From positions 65,776 through 129,775 of the forward strand of contig DATJHO010000082.1 in the NCBI GenBank assembly GCA_035493835.1: a stretch of DNA of 64,000 nt, given 5' to 3'. This DNA comes from DASZTU01 sp035493835 (GTDB lineage: Bacteria > Pseudomonadota > Alphaproteobacteria > Rhizobiales > Devosiaceae). How positions within the stretch are numbered: the first letter of the stretch is position 1; every line of letters starts with the position of its first letter. The notes beneath the pieces were generated by a model. That model did no database searches. It was not told the DNA's origin and was given only the letters and a program-made list of their open reading frames with translations. Below are positions 47,570 to 57,355 of this stretch, in pieces. Position numbers and translations under genes: made by a program.

Positions 47570-47594
47570 TACCAGAACCAATCTTATCCTGGTA
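47570..47594. promoter_or_regulatory. Candidate operator (inverted repeat) in the divergent gap
   Basis: TACCAG (47570-47575) and CTGGTA (47589-47594) form a perfect inverted repeat with a 13 bp spacer, 13 bp before the start of the MmyB-like regulator and in the gap shared with the divergent methyltransferase gene. Length and position fit an autoregulatory operator. Confidence 0.5.
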
Positions 47595-47606
47595 TAACGC
47601 GCTTCC

Positions 47607-48398
47607 ATGAAAGACCTTTCCGACGAGCAACGCCGGGCCGAACTGGGCGAATTCTTTCGCTCGCATCGCGAGCGCCTGACGCCCGATATGTTCGGCATGG
47701 ATTTTGGCACGCGACGGCGCACGCCGGGGCTGCGGCGCGAGGAAGTGGCCCAACTCGCCGGTGTCAGCGCCACCTGGTACACCTGGATCGAGCAGGGCCG
47801 CGATCTTTCGGTTTCGCCGGCGGCGCTGTCGCGGCTGGCCCAGATCATGCGGCTGACCGCCGCCGAGCGCGGGTATCTGTTCGAACTCGCCGGAAAGCGC
47901 GATCCGGAGACGCCACCCGACTTGCCGCCTGGCGATCTCGGCCGGGAGCTTGGGCCCGTCGTTGCGGCCATCGCTACCCCCGCCTATGTGCTCGACCGGG
48001 CCTGGAACACGCTCGCCTGGAACGAGGCGGCAACAAAGCTCTTTGTCGGCTGGCTGGATGGGGAAAGCGAGCGGAACCTCCTCGCCTATGTGTTCCTGAA
48101 CCCGGTCGCTCGGACCCTGATCGCCGACTGGGAGACACGCGCGTCCCGCCTCGCCGCCGAATTCCGCGCCGATTACAGCCGCCACCTCGCGGCACCCGAC
48201 ACCCGCGAGGTGGTCGAGAGACTTCGGGAACAAAGCCCATTCTTCGATCGCGCCTGGCAGGCCCATGCCGTCACCGACCGCGAGGGCGGCGAACGGACGT
48301 TCAACCATCCGGCCGATGGTTTTTTGCGCTACGAGCAGACCACATTCCTGCTCGCGCGGCACCAGGAGGTGAAGCTGGTGGTGTTGACGCGGGCTTGA
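47607..48398 (+). CDS. XRE-family transcriptional regulator, MmyB-like
   Basis: 263 residues. The N-terminal helix-turn-helix has RRTPGLRREEVAQLAGVSAT and WYTWIEQGRDLSVS, the hallmark of the MmyB/XRE group; the C-terminal PAS-like ligand domain includes AYVLDRAWNTLAWNEAA and TFNHPADGFLRYEQTTF. Such regulators typically repress an adjacent divergent gene and respond to a small molecule, perhaps a fatty acid. The neighbouring methyltransferase is the expected target. Confidence 0.92.
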   Translation: MKDLSDEQRRAELGEFFRSHRERLTPDMFGMDFGTRRRTPGLRREEVAQLAGVSATWYTWIEQGRDLSVSPAALSRLAQIMRLTAAERGYLFELAGKRDPETPPDLPPGDLGRELGPVVAAIATPAYVLDRAWNTLAWNEAATKLFVGWLDGESERNLLAYVFLNPVARTLIADWETRASRLAAEFRADYSRHLAAPDTREVVERLREQSPFFDRAWQAHAVTDREGGERTFNHPADGFLRYEQTTFLLARHQEVKLVVLTRA

Positions 48399-48437
48399 GG
48401 TTTGCCTCAGGTATGAAGCATTCCCCTCGCGCTCCCT

Positions 48438-48552
48438 TCGTCATGGCCGGGCCTGACCCGGCCACCCATGATGCCTCGCCAAGTCCACCTAAGTTACTGG
48501 AAAGGCAGCATGGGTCCCCGGGTCAAGCCAGGTCAAGCCCGGGGATGACGAT
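48438..48552. repeat. Palindromic repeats (CCGGGTCA type) between the regulator and lpdA
   Basis: Unit E (48438-48474) is a hairpin centred on GGCCGGGCCTGACCCGGCC. Unit F (48508-48552) begins CATGGGTCCCCGGGTCAAGC and contains a 10 bp tandem duplication (GGTCAAGCC twice) that disrupts its palindrome. A further GC hairpin, CTCCCCCTTGCGGGGAG, lies at 48661-48677 near the lpdA stop. These make up most of the 308 bp gap; no gene is visible. Confidence 0.65.
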
Positions 48553-48706
48553 GGGGGAGTGGGCGCGCCCTTGCATCAACTCAGCCAGATCCACTCCAGG
48601 CAAGGTGTTCGTCCGAGTTTTCGGCAAGAGGGGTGTCCCCCACCAGCACTGCCCGGCACCCTCCCCCTTGCGGGGAGGGCTGGGGTGGGGGCGTTGCCCC
48701 CTAGGA

Positions 48707-50116
48707 TCAGATATGGATCGCGCCGTCGCCGCACATGAGCGCCGCTTCGCGCACGGCTTCCGACAGGGTCGGGTGGGCGTGGGTGGTGCGGGCGAGGTCT
48801 TCGGCGGCGCCGGAGAATTCCATCAGGGTGACGATCTCATGGATCATCTCGCCGGCGTTCTTGCCGACGATATGGCCGCCGAGCACCCGGTCGGTCTTCA
48901 CATCGGCGAGGATCTTCACAAACCCCTGGGTAGCGAGCATCGCCTTGGCGCGGCCATTGGCAGTGAAGGGGAATTTGCCGATCTTGTAGTCGACGCCCTC
49001 GGCCTTGAGCTCGTCCTCGGTCTTGCCGACGGAGGCGATCTCGGGATTGGTGTAGACCACGGCCGGAATGGCGCCATAGTTCACATGCCCGTGCTGGCCG
49101 GCGATTAGTTCGGCCACCGCGATGCCCTCGTCCTCGGCCTTGTGCGCCAGCATCGGGCCGGCGATCACGTCGCCGATGGCGTAGATGCCCTCAACCGAGG
49201 TCTTGAACTGCGCGTCGGTCTTGACCCGGCCGCGCTCGTCCATGACGACGCCCAACGCCTCGAGCCCCAGCCCTTGCGTGAATGGCTTGCGGCCGATGGC
49301 AACCAGCGCGACGTCCGCCTCGATGATGGCGTCTTCGCCGCCATTGACCGATTGCACCTTGGCCTTAAGACCGCCGCCAGCGACGTTTTCGATGCCGGTG
49401 ACCTTGGTCGACAGCTTGAACTCGACGCCCTGCTTCTGCAGCATGCGCTGGAACTGGCGGGCCACTTCGCTATCCATGCCGGGGAGAATGCGGTCGAGGA
49501 ATTCGACCACCGTCACCTTGGCGCCGAGCCGCTGCCAGACCGAGCCGAGCTCGAGCCCGATGACGCCCGCGCCGATCACCAGCAAATGTTCCGGCACCTT
49601 CGGCAGCGTCAGCGCGCCTGTGGAAGTGATGATTTTTTCCTCGTCGATCTCGATCCCCGGCAAATTGGCCGACACCGAGCCCGTCGCGATCACGATGTTC
49701 TTGGTCTCGATGGTGGTGGACGTGCCCTTTTCGGGCGTCACCACTACCTTGCCAACGGCCGCGATCGAGCCGACGCCGCGGAAAGCCGTGATCTTGTTCT
49801 TCTTGAACAGATATTCGACGCCATTGACGTTGGCGGTGACCGTCTCGTCCTTGTGCGCCATCATCCGCGGCAGGTTCAGCTTGGGCGCTTCGATATCGAT
49901 GCCGAAATGCGCAAAGCTGTGGCCCGCCTCCTCGAACAGTTCCGTCGAGTGGAGCAGCGCCTTGGAGGGAATGCAGCCGATATTGAGGCACGTGCCGCCA
50001 AAGGTCGCCCATTTCTCGACCACCGCCACCTTCATGCCGAGCTGTGCCGCGCGGATTGCCGCGACATACCCCCCCGGGCCCGAACCGATGATGGTGAGAT
50101 CGAAAACTTCTGCCAT
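48707..50116 (-). CDS. lpdA: Dihydrolipoyl dehydrogenase
   Basis: 469 residues. FAD-binding GSGPGGYVAAIRAAQLG, the redox-active pair GGTCLNIGCIPSKALL, the NAD motif GAGVIGLELGSVWQRLGA and the interface HAHPTLSEA (catalytic His) are all present. E3 component reoxidising lipoyl groups of the 2-oxoglutarate (and other) dehydrogenase complexes. GGGGC lies 7 nt before ATG 50116, preferred over ATG 50128. Last gene of the TCA block. Confidence 0.97.
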   Translation of the reverse strand: MAEVFDLTIIGSGPGGYVAAIRAAQLGMKVAVVEKWATFGGTCLNIGCIPSKALLHSTELFEEAGHSFAHFGIDIEAPKLNLPRMMAHKDETVTANVNGVEYLFKKNKITAFRGVGSIAAVGKVVVTPEKGTSTTIETKNIVIATGSVSANLPGIEIDEEKIITSTGALTLPKVPEHLLVIGAGVIGLELGSVWQRLGAKVTVVEFLDRILPGMDSEVARQFQRMLQKQGVEFKLSTKVTGIENVAGGGLKAKVQSVNGGEDAIIEADVALVAIGRKPFTQGLGLEALGVVMDERGRVKTDAQFKTSVEGIYAIGDVIAGPMLAHKAEDEGIAVAELIAGQHGHVNYGAIPAVVYTNPEIASVGKTEDELKAEGVDYKIGKFPFTANGRAKAMLATQGFVKILADVKTDRVLGGHIVGKNAGEMIHEIVTLMEFSGAAEDLARTTHAHPTLSEAVREAALMCGDGAIHI

Positions 50117-50347
50117 GATATGCCCCATTGGGAGTGAGCTCAGGAAAGCCGACCGGGCTTTCCCACCGTTAGTCGAGACGGCTTTGAGAAGCCGGCCCAG
50201 GAAGATCGGGCTGGCCGACCAGATGGAAGGTGCCGCATAGCTAGCCTATCGCGGCATGACGAAAAATCCCTCTCGCGCAACGCGCGTCAAAAGAATGCTT
50301 GCGGCCGAACGGCACGGCGAAGGCTGCGACGCTCCCCGCCCTCGCCA

Positions 50348-51163
50348 TCACTTGCCGCCGCCGGCACTGGCCGGGGCCAGCAGCTTGTCTACCTGACCGG
50401 TGAGGGCGGAATAGTCGAACTGGGTGAAGCGGGTGAACCAGACCTTGTCCTTGACGCAGGAGTCGCGCAATTCCGCCTCGGCGTCCGGGGCGACGCGATG
50501 CCAGATGCTGTTCGCCTCGGCGGCGCTGAGCTGGGCCGAAACCTCGTCGCGCGGCAAACCGGCGTCGACGAGCTTCTGGCCGATCCCGAGGATCATCTGG
50601 TCCCAGTCGTGCACCACCTGCGGCAGGCCGGCGGGATCGATGACCGCAATGCAGCTGAGCATGCGCTGCTGGCCGGTCGTCTCCTTGGCGAAGTCGGCCT
50701 TGATGGCAGCCCATGCCGTCGGGGACAAGGGGTTGTCGATGATCTTGAGGTCCATGCCGGCCAGCGGTCGCTCGACCGCCTTCACCCAGCCATCCGCGGA
50801 GGCGAGCGCCAGGTCGCCGAGCAGCACCGGGTTGCTGCAATCGGGCTTGGCGCTGGGCACGGACGCATCGAGCCGCTGCCCGACGGTACGAACGAAATCA
50901 ATGGGAAAGCCGCTGGCCCAGAGGGTCGCGACAAGCACCGCCTTGGCCGAGGCCCAGTTCGCCTCATCACGGGCCGGCGATTTTGCGGGCGCGCAGGCTG
51001 CGACCGTGTGCCCATCGGCGATCGCGTCAACGAAGACATCGAGTGCGGGCACCAGCGCTCCCGGCGCGATCGGGGCGGCCAGCGCCGGCGAGGCAGCCAA
51101 AAGGGCTGCCCCGCATAGGACAGCCCTCCAGGCTATGTGCCGATAACGCATCACAGGCCGCAT
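50348..51163 (-). CDS. Exported protein of unknown function between sucB and lpdA
   Basis: 271 residues. A clear Sec signal (WRAVLCGAALLAASPALA) ends near residue 29. The mature part has four or more cysteines (VAACAPAK, KPDCSNP, MLSCIAV, RDSCVKD), compatible with two disulfides in the periplasm, and regular amphipathic helices. I do not recognise a family. It begins 11 bp after the sucB stop, so it is probably transcribed with the dehydrogenase genes although its location in the cell is different. Confidence 0.75.
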   Translation of the reverse strand: MRPVMRYRHIAWRAVLCGAALLAASPALAAPIAPGALVPALDVFVDAIADGHTVAACAPAKSPARDEANWASAKAVLVATLWASGFPIDFVRTVGQRLDASVPSAKPDCSNPVLLGDLALASADGWVKAVERPLAGMDLKIIDNPLSPTAWAAIKADFAKETTGQQRMLSCIAVIDPAGLPQVVHDWDQMILGIGQKLVDAGLPRDEVSAQLSAAEANSIWHRVAPDAEAELRDSCVKDKVWFTRFTQFDYSALTGQVDKLLAPASAGGGK

Positions 51164-51174
51164 CGGGGTTCCGT

Positions 51175-52476
<1,302 letters not shown>

Positions 52477-52556
52477 GGTCTAGTCCCTGTCTTCTTTCGA
52501 GTTATGCGCGACCGAATAGAAAGAGGGCCGGGGCCCTCTTTCAAATCATCACGCTT

Positions 52557-55500
52557 CTACTTCGCGAAGGCTTCCGCGAGGAAGTCCTGGATTTCCTGCA
52601 GGTGCTTGCGCATCAGGCCGGTAGCGGTCGAAGCCGAGGCCGGACGACCCGCATAGAGCGGGCGATCGCCGGCGCGACCCATCTGCTCCAGCACCCAATC
52701 GACATAGGGCTGGACGAAGGCCCAGGCGCCCATGTTCTTGGGCTCTTCCTGGCACCAGACGATCTCGGCCTGCTTGAAGCGGGAAAGTTCGTCGAGCAGC
52801 GCCTTGGCCGGGAACGGATAAAGCTGTTCCAGGCGCAGCAGGTAGACATCGTTGATGCCCCGCTTCTCGCGCTCGTCGAGCAGGTCGTAATAGACCTTGC
52901 CCGAGCAGAGGACGACGCGGCGGATCTGCTCGTCGGGGACGAGCTTGATCGAGGTCTTGGGCAGGCCGGGAGCCTCCGCATCGTCCCACAGCAGCCGGTG
53001 GAAGGTCGAGTCGGTCCCGAGCTCGGCGAGCGCGGAAACCGCCTTCTTGTGGCGCAGCAGCGATTTGGGCGTCATCAGCACCAGCGGCTTGCGGAAGTCG
53101 CGGGTGATCTGGCGCCTCAGGATGTGGAAGTAGTTGGCCGGCGTCGTGCAGTTGGCGACCTGCATATTGTCTTCGGCGCAGAGCTGGAGATAACGCTCGA
53201 GGCGCGCCGAGGAGTGTTCCGGACCCTGGCCTTCATAGCCATGCGGCAGGAGCATCACCAGGCCCGACATGCGGAACCACTTGCGCTCGCCCGAGGAGAT
53301 GAACTGATCCACCACCACCTGGGCGCCGTTGGCGAAGTCGCCAAACTGGCCTTCCCACAAGGTCAGCGCCCGGGGCTCGGCCAGCGAATAGCCATACTCG
53401 AAGCCGAGTACCGCTTCTTCCGAGAGCATCGAATTGACGACCTCGTAGCGTTCCTGGGCGGCGCCGAGATGGTTGAGCGGGGTGTGGGTTTCCTCGGTCA
53501 CCTGATCGTAGAGCACCGAATGGCGCTGGCTGAAGGTGCCGCGTTCGACATCCTGGCCGGAAAGCCGGACCGGATGGCCCTCATCGAGCAGCGTGCCGAA
53601 CGCCAGCGCTTCCGCCGTCGCCCAGTCGATGCCCTGCCCGGATTCGATCGCCGCGAGGCGATTGTCGAGGAAGCGCTTGACGGTCTTGTGGACCTGGAAG
53701 CCCTCGGGCACGGCGGTCAGCTTGGTGCCGACTTCGATCAGCTTGTCGACGGCAACCCCGGATTCACCACGACGCGGCCCATCGATCTCGGCCCGCTTGA
53801 TGTCCTTCCAGTGGCCATCAAGCCAGTCCGCCTTGTTCGGACGATAGTCCTGCCCGGCGGTGAACTCGCTTTCGAGGAAAGCGCGCCAGTCGGCCTTCAT
53901 CTTGTCGATGTCGTCCGAGGTGACGAGGCCTTCGCCCATCAGCTTTTCCGAGTAGAGTTCCAGCGTCGTCTTGTGCTTGTGGATGTTGGAATACATCAAC
54001 GGCTGGGTGAAGCTGGGCTCGTCGCCTTCATTGTGTCCGAAGCGGCGATAGCAGAACATGTCGATCACCACCGGGCGGCCGAAGCGCTGCCGGTATTCGG
54101 TCGCGATGCGCGAAACGTGCACCACGGCTTCCGGATCGTCGCCGTTCACATGGAACACCGGCGCCTCGATCATCTTGGCCACATCCGTCGGATAGGGCGA
54201 AGAGCGCGAGAACATCGGGTTCGTGGTGAAGCCGATCTGGTTATTGATCACGACGTGGACCGAGCCGCCTGTGCGGTGCCCCTTGAGGCCCGAGAGCCCG
54301 AAGCACTCGGCGATGACGCCCTGGCCGGCGAACGAGGCATCGCCATGCAGCAGCAGCGGCAGCACCTTGGAGCGATCGACCTGTCGGGTATTGACGAAAT
54401 GCCCCTCGACCGAACTCAGCTGGTCCTGCTTGGCACGCGCCTTGCCGAGGACCACGGGATCCACGATCTCGAGGTGGCTAGGGTTGGCAGTCAGCGACAG
54501 GTGCACCTTGTTGCCGTCGAACTCGCGGTCCGAGGAAGCGCCGAGGTGGTACTTCACGTCGCCCGAGCCTTCGACGTCTTCAGGGTAGAAGGCGCCGCCC
54601 TTGAATTCATGGAACAAGGCGCGATGCGGCTTGCCCATGACCTGGGTCAAGACGTTGAGGCGGCCGCGATGGGCCATGCCGAGGGCGATATCCTTGACGC
54701 CCAGGGCGCCGCCCCGCTTGATGATCTGCTCACGCGCGGGGATCAGCGACTCCGAGCCATCGAGGCCGAAGCGCTTGGTGCCGGTGTACTTGACGTCGAG
54801 GAACTTTTCGAAGCCTTCGGCTTCGACCAGCTTGTTGAGGATCGCCTTCTTGCCTTCGGCGGTGAAGGAGATCTCCTTGTCCGCGCCTTCGACGCGGTCC
54901 TGGATCCAGGCCTTGGCTTCCGGATCGGAGATGTGCATGAACTCGACGCCGACGGTCGAGCAATAGGTGCGCTTGAGGATCGCCAGCATCTCGCGGATGG
55001 TGGCGAATTCGAGCCCCAGATAATTATCGATAAAGATCCTGCGATCGTAATCGGCCTCGGCAAAGCCGTAGGTCGCCGGATCGAGTTCCGGCGCCGGCTC
55101 CTGCGGCTTGAGCCGCAGCGGGTCGAGATCAGCGTGCAGGTGCCCGCGCATCCGATAGGCGCGGATCATCATGATGGCGCGGATCGAATCCTGCGTCGCC
55201 TGCTGCACCTGCTCGGGCGTGACGGCGGGGGCTTTTGCGGCTTCCGCCTGGCGGGTCATCGCCTTTTCGGCGCGGACCGCTATGCCCGCAGGCGGCGGGC
55301 CCCAGTTGGCGTCCAGGGCCGATACCAGCTCGCCATTGGCGGTCTGCGGCCAGTCGCGTCGCTGCCAGCTGGGCCCGTTGGCATTTGCCCGCGCTTCGGC
55401 GCTCGAGTCCTCGAGTTTGCCGAAGAAACTGGCCCAGGTGGGATCGACGCTCTTTGGATCAGCTTTGAACTGGGCATAGAGATCATCGATATAGGCTGCG

Positions 55501-55559
55501 TTCCCTCCGTAAAGGAAGGAGGTGAGCAAGAACTCTTCGTTCTTTTCCTGTCGTGTCAT
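52557..55559 (-). CDS. sucA: 2-oxoglutarate dehydrogenase E1
   Basis: 1000 residues. N-terminal E2-binding helix NAAYIDDLYAQFKADPKSVD, thiamine-diphosphate domain with GMAHRGRLNVL, HGDASFAGQGV and FCYRRFGHNEGDEP, and the transketolase-like C-terminal half with LPHGYEGQGPEHSSARLERY. It decarboxylates 2-oxoglutarate. Full length for the family. Preceded by 162 bp after sucD, long enough for an internal promoter, but I found no well-spaced pair. Confidence 0.98.
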   Translation of the reverse strand: MTRQEKNEEFLLTSFLYGGNAAYIDDLYAQFKADPKSVDPTWASFFGKLEDSSAEARANANGPSWQRRDWPQTANGELVSALDANWGPPPAGIAVRAEKAMTRQAEAAKAPAVTPEQVQQATQDSIRAIMMIRAYRMRGHLHADLDPLRLKPQEPAPELDPATYGFAEADYDRRIFIDNYLGLEFATIREMLAILKRTYCSTVGVEFMHISDPEAKAWIQDRVEGADKEISFTAEGKKAILNKLVEAEGFEKFLDVKYTGTKRFGLDGSESLIPAREQIIKRGGALGVKDIALGMAHRGRLNVLTQVMGKPHRALFHEFKGGAFYPEDVEGSGDVKYHLGASSDREFDGNKVHLSLTANPSHLEIVDPVVLGKARAKQDQLSSVEGHFVNTRQVDRSKVLPLLLHGDASFAGQGVIAECFGLSGLKGHRTGGSVHVVINNQIGFTTNPMFSRSSPYPTDVAKMIEAPVFHVNGDDPEAVVHVSRIATEYRQRFGRPVVIDMFCYRRFGHNEGDEPSFTQPLMYSNIHKHKTTLELYSEKLMGEGLVTSDDIDKMKADWRAFLESEFTAGQDYRPNKADWLDGHWKDIKRAEIDGPRRGESGVAVDKLIEVGTKLTAVPEGFQVHKTVKRFLDNRLAAIESGQGIDWATAEALAFGTLLDEGHPVRLSGQDVERGTFSQRHSVLYDQVTEETHTPLNHLGAAQERYEVVNSMLSEEAVLGFEYGYSLAEPRALTLWEGQFGDFANGAQVVVDQFISSGERKWFRMSGLVMLLPHGYEGQGPEHSSARLERYLQLCAEDNMQVANCTTPANYFHILRRQITRDFRKPLVLMTPKSLLRHKKAVSALAELGTDSTFHRLLWDDAEAPGLPKTSIKLVPDEQIRRVVLCSGKVYYDLLDEREKRGINDVYLLRLEQLYPFPAKALLDELSRFKQAEIVWCQEEPKNMGAWAFVQPYVDWVLEQMGRAGDRPLYAGRPASASTATGLMRKHLQEIQDFLAEAFAK

Positions 55560-55721
55560 CTTGTGCTGTGCGGGGCCTTCGCGCCCCGGCTTCCCTTCAT
55601 CGTCCGGGCGAGGGCCCGGCTGGCGCGGCGATACTATCGCCGATTGTGCTGATTATGTTGTTAACGAGGGTAAGGTTTTGAAGCCAGTCAAGTAAGGTTG
55701 TTTTGCGGCACGCTGCCTTGA

Positions 55722-56630
55722 TCAGGCCCCGAGAACCTCTTTGAGAGTGACGCCGATCCTGGCAGGGGAGCGCGACATTTTGATGCCGGCGCGTTCCATA
55801 GCCTCGATTTTGCTTTCCGCGCCGCCGCGGCCGCCGGAGATCACCGCGCCGGCATGGCCCATGGTACGGCCTGGAGGCGCCGTCAGCCCGGCGATGAAGC
55901 CGGCCATCGGCTTCTTGCGACCGCGCTTGGCCTCATCGATCAGGAACTGCGCCGCGTCTTCCTCGGCCGAACCGCCGATCTCGCCGATCATGATCATCGA
56001 CTTGGTGGCGTCGTCCGCGAGGAACATTTCGAGGATATCGATGAACTCGGTGCCCTTGACCGGATCGCCGCCGATGCCGACGGCGGTGGTCTGGCCGAGC
56101 CCGGCATTGGTGGTCTGGAACACCGCCTCATAGGTCAGCGTGCCGGAGCGGGAGACGATCCCGACCGAGCCCTTGGAGAAGATCGAGCCCGGCATGATGC
56201 CGATCTTGCACTCTTCCGGCGTCAGCACGCCCGGGCAGTTCGGCCCGATCAGCCGCGACTTGGATTTGTCGAGCGCCGATTTCACCTTGACCATGTCGAG
56301 CACCGGCACGCCCTCCGTGATGCAGACGATGAGCGGGATCTCCGCATCGATCGCCTCGAGGATGGCATCGGCGGCACCGGCCGGCGGCACGTAAATGACC
56401 GAGGCGTTGGCCCCGGTCGCGGCCTTCCCTTCCGCAACGGTGGTGAAGATCGGCAGCTGCGCCGAGCTATCGAGACCGCTGGTCCAGAACTCGCCCCCCT
56501 TCTTGGGGTGGGTGCCGCCCACCATCTTGGTGCCGAAATAGGCGAGCGCCTGTTCGGTGTGGAACGTGCCGGTCTTGCCGGTCAGGCCCTGGACAAGGAC
56601 TTTGGTATCCGCGTTGACGAGAATGGACAT
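55722..56630 (-). CDS. sucD: Succinyl-CoA ligase alpha subunit
   Basis: 302 residues. CoA-binding Rossmann domain with VQGLTGKTGTFHTEQ, GPNCPGVLTPEECKIGIMPG and the phosphohistidine loop GHAGAVISGGRGGA. Works with SucC to make ATP or GTP from succinyl-CoA. In this window it is separated from sucC by an exported-protein gene, which is not the usual direct sucC-sucD junction. Confidence 0.97.
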   Translation of the reverse strand: MSILVNADTKVLVQGLTGKTGTFHTEQALAYFGTKMVGGTHPKKGGEFWTSGLDSSAQLPIFTTVAEGKAATGANASVIYVPPAGAADAILEAIDAEIPLIVCITEGVPVLDMVKVKSALDKSKSRLIGPNCPGVLTPEECKIGIMPGSIFSKGSVGIVSRSGTLTYEAVFQTTNAGLGQTTAVGIGGDPVKGTEFIDILEMFLADDATKSMIMIGEIGGSAEEDAAQFLIDEAKRGRKKPMAGFIAGLTAPPGRTMGHAGAVISGGRGGAESKIEAMERAGIKMSRSPARIGVTLKEVLGA

Positions 56631-56675
56631 GGAACTTCCGGAAAGTTTCGTCCCGCGTCTCGGCGGGACCGGGGA

Positions 56676-57353
56676 TCAGTTGGCGGCGCTGGTGCCGGGG
56701 TCGGACGCGCCGGTGGTGTCGGGTTGGCCCGCATCGTCGGGCTTGGCATAAGGAATGTCGGCCGCCGGCTTGTTCATCAGCGTCGTGACATCGAGCAGGA
56801 AATAGAGGTCCTTCTCGTGCTGGTCGGCCTGGATGAAAACGTGCGGGGTGGGAGAATTGTCCTCCCAATTGCTGGCGATGCCGTCGGTCGTATGGCGAAG
56901 CTCGCCCTTGAGATCGGGCATCTTGGCGAGGTCGGCGATGCCGACGGGGCGTTCCGCCGAATCGATCGAGAGCGAGCAATAGCCCTCGGTCATCGTGGGA
57001 TAGACTTCCATCGAGTAGGTGATGTCGACGGTGCCGACGCCGTCAAAATCCTTCTCGCCGTTGAAGGCCTGGTAGAAGGGGGTCTGCGTGTCGGCATCCA
57101 CCGAAAGGTTCCAGCCCGCATCCTGTAGCCGCTGGTAGGTCCCGCTGTCGCCCGAAGCGCCGTCGCGGCAGGTCTTGAGCACTTCGGCGAGAAACGGGTC
57201 AGGAACGGGAGCCGCTTCCCCACCCTGACCGGCGACGCCATTGTCGCTGGACGGTGCGGCCGGCGTTGACGGCGGCGCGGGCGGCGCCGCAATGGCCGGC
57301 ACCGCGCCCAACAGCAAGGCGCCGAGCAGCAGAGGGGTGAGGCTGGGCTTCAA
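56676..57353 (-). CDS. Exported protein of unknown function between sucC and sucD
   Basis: 225 residues. Signal peptide LLLGALLLGAVPAIA followed by a Pro/Ala/Ser-rich segment and a folded domain (about 55-190) with two cysteines (VLKTCRDGA, EGYCSLSI) and beta-rich blocks such as VDITYSMEVYP and HTTDGIASNW. Acidic, Thr/Ser-rich tail. Not recognised. It starts 2 bp after the sucC stop and ends 45 bp before sucD, so it must lie on the suc transcript. Likely periplasmic. Confidence 0.75.
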   Translation of the reverse strand: MKPSLTPLLLGALLLGAVPAIAAPPAPPSTPAAPSSDNGVAGQGGEAAPVPDPFLAEVLKTCRDGASGDSGTYQRLQDAGWNLSVDADTQTPFYQAFNGEKDFDGVGTVDITYSMEVYPTMTEGYCSLSIDSAERPVGIADLAKMPDLKGELRHTTDGIASNWEDNSPTPHVFIQADQHEKDLYFLLDVTTLMNKPAADIPYAKPDDAGQPDTTGASDPGTSAAN

Positions 57354-57355
57354 TT

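Noticed and set aside
35755..48552. CRISPR array
   Set aside because: The repeats are few, palindromic, in inverted pairs and not regularly spaced; no cas genes are seen.
52602..55652. A 1016-codon open frame antisense to sucA
   Set aside because: It mirrors sucA over its whole length, has no recognisable motifs, and is what GC-rich codon bias produces on the opposite strand.
55659..55691. TTGACT and TTAACA as an internal promoter for sucA
   Set aside because: The -35 is good but the spacer is 21 bp and no better -10 lies at 16-18 bp.
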